This document shows positions 21,820-31,105 of a stretch of 64,000 bases of DNA, piece after piece. The translations under genes and the position numbers were made by a program. Each line of letters opens with the position of its first letter. The stretch's first letter is position 1. Location of the stretch: NCBI RefSeq assembly GCF_000420485.1, contig NZ_ATVA01000016.1, positions 2,501 to 66,500 on the forward strand, in the 5' to 3' direction. The DNA comes from Paucidesulfovibrio longus DSM 6739 (GTDB lineage: Bacteria; Desulfobacterota; Desulfovibrionia; Desulfovibrionales; Desulfovibrionaceae). Below the pieces are notes generated by a model that saw only the letters and a program-made list of their open reading frames with translations, was not told the DNA's origin and searched no databases.

Positions 21820-22140
21820 ATGTTTGGACGCCGGGTCATTGTCGGGCTTCTCGTGCTCCTCAATCTCTATCTCCTTTTGGGGCTGGTCTGGGGGGAGCGG
21901 GGCGCTCTGTCGTATCTGGATCTCAGAAACCGCTACCAGAGCCTGCGGGCCGAGGTGGACCGGCTGGAAACGAGAAGCCGCGACCTGAGCGCCGACATTC
22001 TTCGCCTGGAGTCCGATGCGGACTATCAGGAGCGCATGATTCGCGAGCGCATGAACTACGTACGGAAAAACGAGGTGCTCTACGTTTTTCCGCAGGACGG
22101 CGAAGCCGCCGGAGAAGGCCGGGATGCAGCAAAAGATTGA
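21820..22140 (+). CDS. ftsB: FtsB/DivIC-type septum formation protein
   Basis: A 106-residue bitopic membrane protein. One transmembrane helix (VIVGLLVLLNLYLLLGLVW, about 6-24) is followed by a periplasmic coiled coil (YLDLRNRYQSLRAEVDRLE) and the typical ERMIRERMNYVRKNEVLY end seen in DivIC/FtsB proteins. These form a complex with FtsL and FtsQ and help switch on septal wall synthesis. Length fits. It overlaps the next gene by 17 bases, and neighbouring pgsA indicates an envelope-biogenesis operon. Confidence 0.88.
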   Translation: MFGRRVIVGLLVLLNLYLLLGLVWGERGALSYLDLRNRYQSLRAEVDRLETRSRDLSADILRLESDADYQERMIRERMNYVRKNEVLYVFPQDGEAAGEGRDAAKD

Positions 22141-22933
22141 GTGGTTCCAAGAAGTATTGAGCCTGGAGCCCGGCTCGCGGGTATTTTTCCCCCTGGCGAG
22201 ACTGTTCGTCCAGGTCGGCGAACTTGAAAACGCCGTGTCCACGCTGCGGTCCGGCCTGGACAGGCATCCCGAATACCTCGAGGCCCGGATGCTGCTCGTG
22301 CAGGTCTTGTCCGACCTGGGGCGCAGCGACGAGGCCCTGGAGCAGTCCAGGCGGGTCGTGGAGGCCCTGGGGGGGTATCCTTCCTTCTGGAAGCTCTGGG
22401 CCCAGGGACAGCCGCATGAAAACCGCGACTTCGCCGTGTTTCTCATGCTCGTGGCTTCGTGGCTGCAAGGGCGGCCCGTGCACTGGACCGACATCATGCT
22501 CGAAGGCGTGAACTCGCTTTCCGACAAGCTCGTTGGCCCTCTGCCCGAACCCGCTCCCCGACTCGAACCGACGGAACCGCAGCGGCGTTCCGTTGTCGTC
22601 GAAGGAGCGGTGACGCGCAAGACCGAGGGCGCGGGCGGCAGCCTGCGCACCAAGACCATGGCCGATCTGCTGGCCGCCCAGGGCGACTATCAGGGCGCCC
22701 AGGACATCTACCGCGAGCTTTGGTCCCGCGCGACAGGGGCGGACAAGGACGAACTCGCCGGGCGCATCCGAGAGATGGAGGCGGGCATCGTGGAGCGGCA
22801 ATCTTCGCCGCAGCAGGAGCCCGATCCCGACGAGGACGTCTTCAGCCAGCACGCCAAGAACCGGCTGATCGGCGCCCTGGAAATGCTGGCGGCTCGTTTC
22901 GAAGCCAGGGTGCGCCGCCAGAACGCGGACTGA
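22124..22933 (+). CDS. TPR-repeat protein of unknown function
   Basis: A 269-residue soluble protein. Residues about 1-90 contain two to three TPR-like helical pairs (for example LARLFVQVGELENAVSTLR and ARMLLVQVLSDLGRSDEAL). A Pro/Glu-rich linker (about 140-170) leads to another TPR-like unit (ADLLAAQGDYQGAQDIYREL, about 183-202). There is no signal peptide. It overlaps the ftsB-like gene by 17 bases, implying translational coupling. It is likely a protein-protein scaffold, and a role with the division protein is plausible but unproven. Confidence 0.8.
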   Translation: MQQKIEWFQEVLSLEPGSRVFFPLARLFVQVGELENAVSTLRSGLDRHPEYLEARMLLVQVLSDLGRSDEALEQSRRVVEALGGYPSFWKLWAQGQPHENRDFAVFLMLVASWLQGRPVHWTDIMLEGVNSLSDKLVGPLPEPAPRLEPTEPQRRSVVVEGAVTRKTEGAGGSLRTKTMADLLAAQGDYQGAQDIYRELWSRATGADKDELAGRIREMEAGIVERQSSPQQEPDPDEDVFSQHAKNRLIGALEMLAARFEARVRRQNAD

Positions 22934-23007
22934 TTCTTCCTTTTCGTACCATCCCTGCCGCGCCTTGGCTGCAAGCGCGGTGAAAACCCCTGTCGAGGCA
23001 ATCGGAA

Positions 23008-23802
23008 TTGAGCCTGAAACATATTCTCCCTCTGCTTCTCCTGGCATTGCTCGCCACGGCCTGCTCCACCCTGAAGGAGAGCTGGCAGGGCACCAAGGAG
23101 GTCGCCCAGGACGTGGGAACCTTCGTGAACCCCGACCCGGAAGTGAATCTCGACGCCTACCAGTTCGAGAACCCCAACCAGGAGAAGCTCGCCCGGCTGA
23201 TGACGCCGGTCGACGGACCGCTCAAGTCCATGATCCGCTACGTTTCGGACCGGGATTCCTACCCGGACCAGAAGTGGATCGACCTGCTCTTCCTCCGCTA
23301 TCCCTGGGTGCACAGCATGATCGTCGTGGACAAGGACGGCTGGATGCTGGACCGGGTTCCGGAGGAGCCGCTCAAGCGCATCAGCGACCCCTTGGTCTAC
23401 GAGGCGAATTGGAGAAGCACTTTCCTCCAGACCGTGGTGGACTACCCGGAACTGGGGCCGGAACTCTACGTCGGCACGCCGTATTTCAAGGACGCGGATT
23501 TCGCCGGGCTGATTCTCGTCAGCGTCGATCCCCGCACCCTGCTGAGCTTCTGCCCGAATCCCGACGAATTGGTGCTGCTCCAGCCGGGCGGCGGCGCCTG
23601 GACCATGAATCATGGCCTGGACACCGCCCCGCTCAAGGCTCTCCCCTGGAAGGAGATGCTCGAGGACGACGTGGCGGGCGAGGTCGAGGCCGGGGGCGAA
23701 CGCTGGGTCTGGATCGTGCGCTACGTCGGCAGCGATCCCTATGTCTACGCCACTCCCTGCGTGAAGCAGGAGCGCGAAGACAGCGGCTGGCTTCCTTTTT
23801 AG
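23008..23802 (+). CDS. Outer-envelope lipoprotein of unknown function
   Basis: A 264-residue protein with a lipoprotein signal: a hydrophobic stretch LPLLLLALLATAC ends in a lipobox cysteine at residue 19. The mature part has a region like a sensor fold (WVHSMIVVDKDGWMLDRV, then FAGLILVSVDPRTLLSF), reminiscent of single Cache domains, but the match is by eye only. It starts with TTG at 23008, with GAGG at 22995-22998 and no better alternative. It is separated from the TPR gene by 74 bases and from fbp by about the same, so it may be in the same operon. Confidence 0.75.
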   Translation: MSLKHILPLLLLALLATACSTLKESWQGTKEVAQDVGTFVNPDPEVNLDAYQFENPNQEKLARLMTPVDGPLKSMIRYVSDRDSYPDQKWIDLLFLRYPWVHSMIVVDKDGWMLDRVPEEPLKRISDPLVYEANWRSTFLQTVVDYPELGPELYVGTPYFKDADFAGLILVSVDPRTLLSFCPNPDELVLLQPGGGAWTMNHGLDTAPLKALPWKEMLEDDVAGEVEAGGERWVWIVRYVGSDPYVYATPCVKQEREDSGWLPF

Positions 23803-23875
23803 GGTGTCCTTTTTCTGGTAATGGGGTAGAATGTCGATCCGTTCGACCGATCCACAACTTTCATGGGAGGCTGAA

Positions 23876-24883
23876 GTGCCGCAACAGATAACCGTTACGG
23901 AACACCTGTTGTACAGTCAGTCCCAGGTCAAGGCCACGGGTCGTTTCACGTTGCTGTTGAACGAGCTGATCATGTCGGCCAAGATCATCTCCCGCGAGGT
24001 GAACAAGGCCGGCCTGGTGGACGTGTTGGGCTTTACCGGGGACGTCAACGTCCAGGGCGAGAAGGTCAAGAAGCTGGACGAATACGCCAACAGCATCCTG
24101 ATTCACCGCCTTTCCAAGGCTGGCGTGCTCTGCGCCATGGCCTCGGAGGAGAACGCCGACATCATCGGCATTCCGCGCGGCTACCCCACCGGGGAATACG
24201 TGCTCATCTTCGACCCGTTGGACGGTTCGTCGAACATCGACGTGAACGTGAACATCGGGACGATTTTTTCCATTTATCGGCGCAAAAGTCCTGCGGATTC
24301 CGAGGTCATGCACAGCGACGTGCTCCAAAAGGGCGCCGAGCAGGTGGCCGCCGGGTACATCATGTACGGCTCCTCGACCATGCTCGTGCTGACCACGGGA
24401 GAAGGCGTGCACGGCTTCACCCTGGATCCGGGCGTGGGCGAATTCCTGCTCTCCCATCCGAACATCCGCATCCCGGACCAAGGCAAGATCTATTCCGTGA
24501 ACGAGGGCTACGAACTCTATTGGGACGACGCCACCCGCAAGGCCATGCGTTATTTCAAGGGCGAGGACAACGCCATCAAGCGTCCCTTCAGCCTGCGCTA
24601 CATCGGCTCTCTCGTGGCCGATTTCCACCGCAACCTGATCTACGGCGGAATCTTTCTCTACCCGGCGGACCATCGGGATCCGGCCAAGCCGCGCGGCAAG
24701 CTCCGGCTGATGTGCGAGGCCAATCCCATGGCCATGATCGTGGAGCAGGCGGGAGGGCTGGCCACGGACGGCGAGCGTCGCATCCTGGACATCGAACCCG
24801 ACCACCTGCACCAGCGCGTGCCCTTGTTCATCGGGTCGCGCAGCGACGTGCTCAAGGTCATGGAAATCCTCAAGGGCGAATAG
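23876..24883 (+). CDS. fbp: Fructose-1,6-bisphosphatase class 1
   Basis: A 335-residue cytoplasmic gluconeogenic enzyme hydrolysing fructose 1,6-bisphosphate. It has the metal-binding motif [12 protein letters not shown], preceded by MASEENADI, and the substrate site [19 protein letters not shown]. The GTG at 23876 was chosen because GGAGG (23866-23870) precedes it and the protein then begins [11 protein letters not shown], as family members do; an ATG at 23831 lacks a ribosome site. A possible -10 (tagaat, 23827-23832) lies upstream. Confidence 0.96.
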   Translation: MPQQITVTEHLLYSQSQVKATGRFTLLLNELIMSAKIISREVNKAGLVDVLGFTGDVNVQGEKVKKLDEYANSILIHRLSKAGVLCAMASEENADIIGIPRGYPTGEYVLIFDPLDGSSNIDVNVNIGTIFSIYRRKSPADSEVMHSDVLQKGAEQVAAGYIMYGSSTMLVLTTGEGVHGFTLDPGVGEFLLSHPNIRIPDQGKIYSVNEGYELYWDDATRKAMRYFKGEDNAIKRPFSLRYIGSLVADFHRNLIYGGIFLYPADHRDPAKPRGKLRLMCEANPMAMIVEQAGGLATDGERRILDIEPDHLHQRVPLFIGSRSDVLKVMEILKGE

Positions 24884-24893
24884 CCGGATCATC

Positions 24894-25961
24894 ATGCTCT
24901 GCTTGGGAATCGAGACATCCTGCGACGAAACCGCGGTCGCGTTGGTGGAAAACGGCCGTTTGCTGGGGCAGCGGCTGGCCTCGCAGGTGGACGTGCACGC
25001 CCTTTTCGGAGGGGTCGTGCCGGAAATCGCCTCGCGGGAGCATCTGCGGGTTCTGCCCGGCCTGTACCGCGCCTTGCTGGAAGAGACCGGTGTCCGCTCC
25101 GAGGCTGTTTCCTGCATCGCGGTTTCCCGCGGTCCGGGCCTGCTCGGCGCGCTGCTCATCGGGCTTTCCTTTGCCAAGGGGCTCAGCCTGGCCATCGGCG
25201 CGCCCCTCGTGGGCGTCAATCATCTGCATGCGCACCTGCTCGCCGCAGGGCTCGAACGGGACATTCCGTTTCCCGCCCTGGGCCTGCTGGTTTCCGGCGG
25301 CCATACGCACACCTACGCGGTGCACGCGGATCACGATTTCCGGCTGCTCGGCCGGACCCTGGACGACGCTGCCGGTGAGGCCTTCGACAAGGCGGCCAAG
25401 CGGCTCAATCTGCCTTATCCGGGCGGAAAGCTCATCGACGATCTGGCAAGCGGCGCCGAGCCGGACCACGGCATGTTTCCGCGCGCGTTCATCGACAACG
25501 ACAGCCTGGACTTCAGCTTCAGCGGCCTGAAGACCGCCGTGGTCAACCACGTGGACGCTCATCCGCATCTGGCCTTGCCGTCGCTGGCCGGGCCGGAGGC
25601 CCTCGCGCCGGAGGTGCGCGCCGAGCTGGCCGTGGTCTGCGCGTCCTTCAATTGGAGCGTGGCTGATACGCTGCGGATCAAGACGGAAAGAGCGCTCCGG
25701 CGCGTTCCGGAGGCGAAGGCGCTGATCGTGGCGGGCGGCGTGGCCGCCAACTCCATGCTTCGCGCGACAATGGCCGAACTGGCCGGACGCAACGGCCTGG
25801 AACTGGTTCTTCCGTCGCCTTCGCTCTGCACGGACAATGCGGCCATGGTCGCCTGTGCGGGAGAGCGTCTCGCGCGCGCGGGATTTTATCACGGACTTGA
25901 TCTGGAGGCGGTCCCGCGCGGGCGCAAGGTGCCTCTGGACTGGGTCGGACTGGGAGCCTGA
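24894..25961 (+). CDS. tsaD: tRNA N6-adenosine threonylcarbamoyltransferase
   Basis: A 355-residue enzyme that, with TsaB and TsaE, transfers the threonylcarbamoyl group to A37 of ANN-decoding tRNAs. The signature LGIETSCDETAVA opens the protein. The metal-binding HxxxH lies in VNHLHAHLLAAG, and the nucleotide-binding blocks LLVSGGHTHTY and AGGVAANSMLR are intact. It starts eleven bases after fbp, so the two are probably co-transcribed. tsaB and tsaE are not in this window. Confidence 0.96.
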   Translation: MLCLGIETSCDETAVALVENGRLLGQRLASQVDVHALFGGVVPEIASREHLRVLPGLYRALLEETGVRSEAVSCIAVSRGPGLLGALLIGLSFAKGLSLAIGAPLVGVNHLHAHLLAAGLERDIPFPALGLLVSGGHTHTYAVHADHDFRLLGRTLDDAAGEAFDKAAKRLNLPYPGGKLIDDLASGAEPDHGMFPRAFIDNDSLDFSFSGLKTAVVNHVDAHPHLALPSLAGPEALAPEVRAELAVVCASFNWSVADTLRIKTERALRRVPEAKALIVAGGVAANSMLRATMAELAGRNGLELVLPSPSLCTDNAAMVACAGERLARAGFYHGLDLEAVPRGRKVPLDWVGLGA

Positions 25962-25996
25962 ATGGCCCGGGAAGCAGGAGCGGACGCCGATGCTTC

Positions 25997-26025
25997 TTGA
26001 CACTTTCCTGGGGCGGCACTAGTTT
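25997..26025 (+). promoter_or_regulatory. Promoter for trxA-trxB-bamD
   Basis: A perfect TTGACA (25997-26002), 17-base spacer and TAGTTT (26020-26025) lie about 95 bases before trxA. A second candidate -10 (TACAAT, 26025-26030) is too far from this -35. Confidence 0.55.
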
Positions 26026-26119
26026 ACAATGATTGACGAGAGTGACCGAACGGCGCGGGGTTCCCGGCCGGGCGGAGCAGGAAGATAATGGATTCCTTCC
26101 GAAAACAAAGGAGATCGAT

Positions 26120-26440
26120 ATGGCGTTCCAGGTGACGGACGGCAATTTTGAAAAGGAAGTGCTGCAAAGCGACATTCCCGTGCTTGTGGACTTCTGGGCG
26201 CCCTGGTGCGGCCCCTGCCGGGCCATGGGTCCGGTCATCGACGAGCTGGCCACCGAGTACGAAGGTCAGGTCAAGATCTGCAAGATGAACGTGGACGAGA
26301 ACTCCGCTTCTCCCAGCAAGTACGGCATCCGCGCCATTCCGACTCTGATTCTCTTCAAGGGCGGCGAAGTGGTCGACCAGACCACCGGTGCGGTTTCCAA
26401 GAGCAGCATCAAGGAAATGATCAGCAAAAAGGCCCTGTAA
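26120..26440 (+). CDS. trxA: Thioredoxin
   Basis: A 106-residue disulfide reductant with the standard WCGPC active site (C30, C33) and the cis-proline segment [13 protein letters not shown]. Length and start are normal, with AAAGGAGA six bases upstream. Its reductase is encoded immediately downstream, giving a complete thioredoxin system. Electrons pass from TrxB to TrxA to target proteins such as ribonucleotide reductase and peroxide-defence enzymes. Confidence 0.97.
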   Translation: MAFQVTDGNFEKEVLQSDIPVLVDFWAPWCGPCRAMGPVIDELATEYEGQVKICKMNVDENSASPSKYGIRAIPTLILFKGGEVVDQTTGAVSKSSIKEMISKKAL

Positions 26441-26444
26441 GCCA

Positions 26445-27374
26445 ATGAAATCCTACGACGCTGTCGTTATTGGGGGCGGCCCGGCCGGAATGACGGCCGC
26501 CCTTTACCTTTTGCGCTCCGGCGTGCGCACCCTCATGGTGGAGAAGCTCTCACCCGGCGGGCAGGTGCTGCTCACCGAGGAGATAGAGAATTATCCCGGC
26601 TTTCCGGAGGGCCTCAAGGGCTACGAGCTGGCGGACGCCTTTGCGGCCCAGCTTGACAAATACAAGCCGGAAAAGATCCTGGACGAGGTCCGGGAGATGC
26701 GGGTGGACCCGGAAGGGAAAAAGGGACACGAGCTGCTCGTGGGCGAGGAATGGATTCACGCGAAGTGCATCATTCTATCCACGGGAGCGCGGTACCGTCC
26801 GCTCGGCGCGCCGGGCGAGCAGCGTCTCATCGGTCGCGGCGTGTCCTATTGCGCGCTTTGCGACGGGAATTTCTATCGCGGCAAAACCGTGGCGGTGGTG
26901 GGAGGGGGTAACTCCGCCCTGGAGGAGTCCCTTTATCTGGCCAAGCTGGTCAAGAAAATCTATCTCATCCACCGGCGGGACGATTTTCGCGGCTTGAAGT
27001 GCTACCAGGACAAATGCTTCACCCACCCGGCGATTGAAGTGATCCGCAGCTCCGTGGTCACCGAGATTCTCGGCGAGAACGAAGTCACCGGAGTGGCGGT
27101 GGAGAACCGCAATTCCGGAGAAAAGTCCGTGATCGAAGTGGACGGCGTGTTCGTCTTTGTCGGGTTCGCGCCGAATGTCGGCTTCGTTCCCAAGGAAGTG
27201 GACATGGACGCCAACGGCGTGCTCACGGATACCGAGATGCGCACCAACGTTCCCGGCATTTTCGCCGCCGGCGACATCCGTTCCAAGCACTGCCGTCAAG
27301 TGGCCACCGCCGTGGGCGACGGCGCCACCGCCGCAAACACCGCCTTCGCCTATCTGGAACAGCTCGATGCCTAA
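26445..27374 (+). CDS. trxB: Thioredoxin reductase
   Basis: A 309-residue FAD enzyme. The FAD-binding motif VIGGGPAGMTAALYL opens the protein, the pyridine-nucleotide motif VAVVGGGNSALEESLYLA is near 149-166, and the redox pair C136-A-L-C139 replaces the commoner CATC. The C-terminal FAD block GIFAAGDIRSK is intact. It starts four bases after trxA. The electron donor is not decided by sequence alone: in some Desulfovibrio-type organisms such reductases differ in NADPH/NADH preference. The stop overlaps bamD by 8 bases. Confidence 0.96.
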   Translation: MKSYDAVVIGGGPAGMTAALYLLRSGVRTLMVEKLSPGGQVLLTEEIENYPGFPEGLKGYELADAFAAQLDKYKPEKILDEVREMRVDPEGKKGHELLVGEEWIHAKCIILSTGARYRPLGAPGEQRLIGRGVSYCALCDGNFYRGKTVAVVGGGNSALEESLYLAKLVKKIYLIHRRDDFRGLKCYQDKCFTHPAIEVIRSSVVTEILGENEVTGVAVENRNSGEKSVIEVDGVFVFVGFAPNVGFVPKEVDMDANGVLTDTEMRTNVPGIFAAGDIRSKHCRQVATAVGDGATAANTAFAYLEQLDA

Positions 27375-28101
27375 AACCTTTCTGCGCATTCTCCCGATCG
27401 TCCTGCTGGCGGCGACGCTTTCCGGCTGCGGCCTGATCGACTACTACTTCCTGCCCAGGCCGGAAGACACGGCTCAGGAGCTTTACGAGGCCGGAGCCGA
27501 CGCCATGAGCCAGGGGGAGTATTCGGACGCTGCGGAATATTTCATGAAGCTGAAGGACAACTATCCCTTCAGCCCCTTCACCCCCAAGGCCGAAGTGGGC
27601 CTGGGCGACGCCTACTTCCTGGACGACAAGTTCATGCTCGCCGCGGACGCCTACAAGGAATTCGAGGCGCTGCATCCCGTGCACGACGATATTCCCTACG
27701 TGCTGTTTCAGGTGGGCATGTCCAACTTCAAGCAGTTCGAGTCCATCGACCGCCGTCAGGACAACATCAAGGAAGGGATCGAGTATTTCCAGCGGGTCAT
27801 CGACGCCTTTCCGGAATCGGACTACGCGGCCCAGGCCAAGGAATACATCCACAAGAGCCGCCGCATCCTCGCCGAACACGAGGTCTTCATCGCGGATTTC
27901 TACTGGCGCACCAAAAAGTACGGCCCGGCCTGGAGCCGGTACAAGTACATCGTGGAGAATTTCCCGGACCTCCCGGATATCCAGGAATATGCCCGAAAGC
28001 GTGCCGAATACTCCTACTATGAGCATCAGAAGACGCTCTCCGAGGAGGAACGGATGCGATTGCAGGATAGCTGGTACAAGTTCGTCCGGGATTGGTTGTA
28101 A
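27367..28101 (+). CDS. bamD: Outer membrane assembly lipoprotein BamD
   Basis: A 244-residue lipoprotein with signal IVLLAATLSGC (lipobox cysteine C21), followed by TPR-like repeats (AQELYEAGADAMSQGEYSDA, GDAYFLDDKFMLAADAYKE, GIEYFQRVIDAFPESDYA). This matches BamD/ComL, the TPR component of the beta-barrel assembly machine in the outer membrane. Length fits. The ATG lies inside the end of trxB, so the genes are coupled. It is followed by a clear terminator, and other bam genes are not in this window. Confidence 0.9.
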   Translation: MPKTFLRILPIVLLAATLSGCGLIDYYFLPRPEDTAQELYEAGADAMSQGEYSDAAEYFMKLKDNYPFSPFTPKAEVGLGDAYFLDDKFMLAADAYKEFEALHPVHDDIPYVLFQVGMSNFKQFESIDRRQDNIKEGIEYFQRVIDAFPESDYAAQAKEYIHKSRRILAEHEVFIADFYWRTKKYGPAWSRYKYIVENFPDLPDIQEYARKRAEYSYYEHQKTLSEEERMRLQDSWYKFVRDWL

Positions 28102-28110
28102 CGAGTACAG

Positions 28111-28131
28111 GCGGCCCCAGGGCCGCTTTTT
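28111..28131 (+). terminator. Intrinsic terminator after bamD
   Basis: GCGGCC (28111-28116), loop CCAG and GGCCGC (28121-28126) are followed by TTTTT (28127-28131). It ends the trxA-trxB-bamD transcript. Confidence 0.9.
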
Positions 28132-28146
28132 CGCAGGAAAGCCCCA

Positions 28147-29040
28147 ATGACGATTCCCACCTGGGCGCTTGACGCCTGCCTTGACGACGAAACCTTTGCC
28201 GCGGCCTACGAAGCCGTGTCCGCTGAACGGCGGGCCCTGCTCAAGACCGCCATCGCACGGCAATACGCCTGGCGCGCTCCCGCGCCCTGTTCCGAAACAC
28301 GCTGCGCCCGCGTCTGGACCCAGGGCTTCGAGTCCCTGGAGCTGGCCGCTCCCGCCGACGTCTGCCTCCTGCTTTTCGACGCCTCCTGCGCGTCCCCGGC
28401 GCGTATTCTCGCGGCGCTCCTGCCTGCGTTGAATGCCGGAATCGGAACGGTTCTCGCCGTGCATGCGCGCGGGCCGCAGGACGCTCCCTCGTCCGAGGCG
28501 GTGCTCGCCGCCTTTGAACTGGCCGGACAGGAGGCCGTCCTGGAACTGCCGCGCGGCAAGGTCCGGGAATTGATCGAGGCATCGACGGAAAACGGCGAAT
28601 CCTGCATCGTCCTGGCCTTCGGCGGCACGAGCGGACTGGTTCCCGACGGATTCGCCGATGGTTTTTCGCGTCGCCTCTGGACCGCTCCCGCGCAGGCGGG
28701 CATCGCCGTCTTCCTGGAGGGGGAGGGCGCGGACGCGGACCTCGAGGCCCTTGCCTTCGCGCACCCCGACGGACGTTTTCAAGTGGCCGGAGCCGATTCG
28801 CCGTTGCCGGACGACCGGTTCGCGCATCTTGGTCCGGAATTCGACCATATCGTCCGGGCCGGAGGGCAGGCCTGCTTCGCTTCAGGCTCCAGCGCCGAGG
28901 ATGCCCTTGCGGCTTTTCCGCTTGTTTTCGGCCCCGGACATGAAGCCTGCTGGCTGTTTCCCGATCTTCATTCCGAGTTTTTCCAGGTCCGAAGAACCGC
29001 CTGGCGTTCCGAAGAGCAATGCGAAACGGAGGAAGAATGA
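28147..29040 (+). CDS. Protein of unknown function coupled to the EF-G paralogue
   Basis: A 297-residue soluble protein. The middle (about 70-100) reads CLLLFDASCASPARILAALLPALNAGIG, which has a faint look of the Rossmann-like region of aldehyde or histidinol dehydrogenases. No catalytic motif could be identified, so I give no function. It is Ala-rich and acidic, with no signal or membrane segment. Its stop overlaps the EF-G start (ATGA at 29037-29040), so the two genes are translationally coupled. Confidence 0.72.
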   Translation: MTIPTWALDACLDDETFAAAYEAVSAERRALLKTAIARQYAWRAPAPCSETRCARVWTQGFESLELAAPADVCLLLFDASCASPARILAALLPALNAGIGTVLAVHARGPQDAPSSEAVLAAFELAGQEAVLELPRGKVRELIEASTENGESCIVLAFGGTSGLVPDGFADGFSRRLWTAPAQAGIAVFLEGEGADADLEALAFAHPDGRFQVAGADSPLPDDRFAHLGPEFDHIVRAGGQACFASGSSAEDALAAFPLVFGPGHEACWLFPDLHSEFFQVRRTAWRSEEQCETEEE

Positions 29041-31088
29041 GCAAGCCGACCGGCAAGGCCGCAAAATATCTGGATAAGCTGCGCAATATCGGCGTCATCG
29101 CGCACATCGACGCGGGCAAGACCACGCTTACGGAGCGGATGCTCTATTATTCCGGAAAGATCCACCGCATGGGAGAGGTCCACGAAGGCACGGCCACCAT
29201 GGACTACATGCCCGAGGAGCAGGAACGGGGCATCACCATCACCTCGGCCATGACCTCGACGCCCTGGCGGGATTGCCTGATCAACATCATCGACACGCCG
29301 GGCCATGTGGACTTCACCATCGAGGTGGAGCGCAGCCTGCGCGTTTTGGACGGCGCGGTGGGCGTGTTCTGCGGCGTCAGCGGAGTCGAGCCCCAGTCCG
29401 AGACGGTCTGGCGGCAGTCCGAGCACTACCACGTCCCAAAGCTCGCCTTCGTGAACAAGCTGGACCGGCTCGGCGCGGACTACGCGGCGGTTCTCGATTC
29501 CATGGTCAAGCGTTTGCGGGTCAAGCCGCTGCCGTTGCAGTGTCCGGACGGCGAGGGCCAGGAACTTGAGGGCGTCTTCGATCTCGTGAGTATGGAACGC
29601 CTGGAATTCGACGTGGACAACAAGATTTTGGAATACAGGCGCGTGCCCATGGACGACTCGGAGCGCGAGCGCGTCGCTCCCTGGCGGGAGCGGATGCTGG
29701 AAACGCTGGCCGAAGAGGACGACGAATTTTGCGACTGCTACCTCGGCGGCGGCGACTGCACGCCGGAGGTGCTGCATCCGGCCATTCGCCGCGCCACCCT
29801 GGCGGGCCGGCTCGTGCCCGTGCTTTGCGGTTCCGCGCTGAAGAACATCGGCGTGCAGCCGGTCATGGACGCCATCTGCCTGTATCTGCCCAGTCCGGCG
29901 GAAGTGCCCCAGGCCAGCGGCGTCAAGCCCGGCGTGGAGGAGCGGATTTCCTTCCCCGCGCATCCTGCCGAACCTCTTTCCGCTCTGGTCTTCAAGGTCA
30001 GCATGGACTCGGGCCGCAAGCTCGCCTTGATGCGCGTCTATTCCGGCCGGATCAAGGCCGGGGATACGGTCTACAACGTCACCCAGGACCAGGACGAGCG
30101 CGTGGCGCGTCTGTTCCGGCTGCATGCCGGGCGCAAGGAAAAGATCGACGAGGCCGTTGCCGGGGAGATCGTTGCCGCGGCGGGCATGAAGTATGCCCGA
30201 ACGGGCGACACCCTGGCCTGCCGCGAGGCTCCGCTCCTGCTGGAGCAGATCGCCGGATACAAGCCGGTCATCTCCCTGGCCATCGAGCCGCGCAACTCCG
30301 AGGAGGGCGACAAGCTCGACGAGGTGCTGGAAAAATTCCTGCTTGAGGATCCGACCCTGGAAGTGGTTCGGGACGAAGACACCGGGCAGGTCGTGCTGTC
30401 CGGCATGGGCGAACTGCACCTGGAGGTGATCCTGGAGCGGCTGCGACGCGAATACGGTCTCAGCCCGCGCACGGGCAACCCGCAGGTCGTCTATCAGGAA
30501 ACCGTGAACGCCACGGCCGAGGCCGAGGGCGTCTTCCATCGCGAACTGGGCGAGGACATGCATTTCGGGGGCGTGCGCCTGAGCGTGGAGCCCCGCGAGC
30601 GCGACAAGGGGCGCGACGTGGTTTTCGAGGTGGACGCGGCGCTCTGGCCCGCCGCCTGGATGGACGCCGTTGCGGACGGGGTGAACGACGGTCTGCAAAG
30701 CGGCGTCATCAAGGGCTATCCGGTCCAGGACGTGCGCGTGCGCGTTCTGGAGCTTCAGCGCAAGGACGGGGAGTCCTCGCCCGCGGGGTATCGCATGGCC
30801 GCGGCCATGGCCCTGAAAAAGGCCCTGGAAGCCGCCAGTCCGCAACTGCTTGAGCCCATCATGTGGGTCGAGATCAGCGTTCCCGACGACTTCGTGGGCG
30901 AGGTCATCGGGCTGCTCGGCTCCAAGGGCGCGAAGATCGAAAACATGCTCGACCGGGGCGGCGTCAAGACAGTGCAGGCTCTAGCCGCGCTCGCTTCCCT
31001 GTTCGGTTTCTCAACGCAATTACGCTCGGCCACGCAGGGCAGGGCCGGCTTTGTCATGAAGTTCGCCCGGTTCGATGTCCTGCAATAG
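29037..31088 (+). CDS. fusA: Elongation factor G paralogue (EF-G2 type)
   Basis: A 683-residue translational GTPase. The G motifs are AHIDAGKTT (22-30), ERGITIT, DTPGH, NKLDR and GSALKN. Domains II to V follow in EF-G order, and the domain IV block GVNDGLQSGVIKGYPVQDVRV is normal. It is not next to rpsL, rpsG or tuf, where the main fusA lies in most bacteria, and its sequence looks divergent, so it is probably a second EF-G. Such paralogues can act in ribosome recycling or under stress; which applies here is unknown. The start has GGAGG upstream and overlaps the preceding stop. Confidence 0.85.
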   Translation: MSKPTGKAAKYLDKLRNIGVIAHIDAGKTTLTERMLYYSGKIHRMGEVHEGTATMDYMPEEQERGITITSAMTSTPWRDCLINIIDTPGHVDFTIEVERSLRVLDGAVGVFCGVSGVEPQSETVWRQSEHYHVPKLAFVNKLDRLGADYAAVLDSMVKRLRVKPLPLQCPDGEGQELEGVFDLVSMERLEFDVDNKILEYRRVPMDDSERERVAPWRERMLETLAEEDDEFCDCYLGGGDCTPEVLHPAIRRATLAGRLVPVLCGSALKNIGVQPVMDAICLYLPSPAEVPQASGVKPGVEERISFPAHPAEPLSALVFKVSMDSGRKLALMRVYSGRIKAGDTVYNVTQDQDERVARLFRLHAGRKEKIDEAVAGEIVAAAGMKYARTGDTLACREAPLLLEQIAGYKPVISLAIEPRNSEEGDKLDEVLEKFLLEDPTLEVVRDEDTGQVVLSGMGELHLEVILERLRREYGLSPRTGNPQVVYQETVNATAEAEGVFHRELGEDMHFGGVRLSVEPRERDKGRDVVFEVDAALWPAAWMDAVADGVNDGLQSGVIKGYPVQDVRVRVLELQRKDGESSPAGYRMAAAMALKKALEAASPQLLEPIMWVEISVPDDFVGEVIGLLGSKGAKIENMLDRGGVKTVQALAALASLFGFSTQLRSATQGRAGFVMKFARFDVLQ

Positions 31089-31105
31089 CGCCGAACGGGC
31101 ACCGA

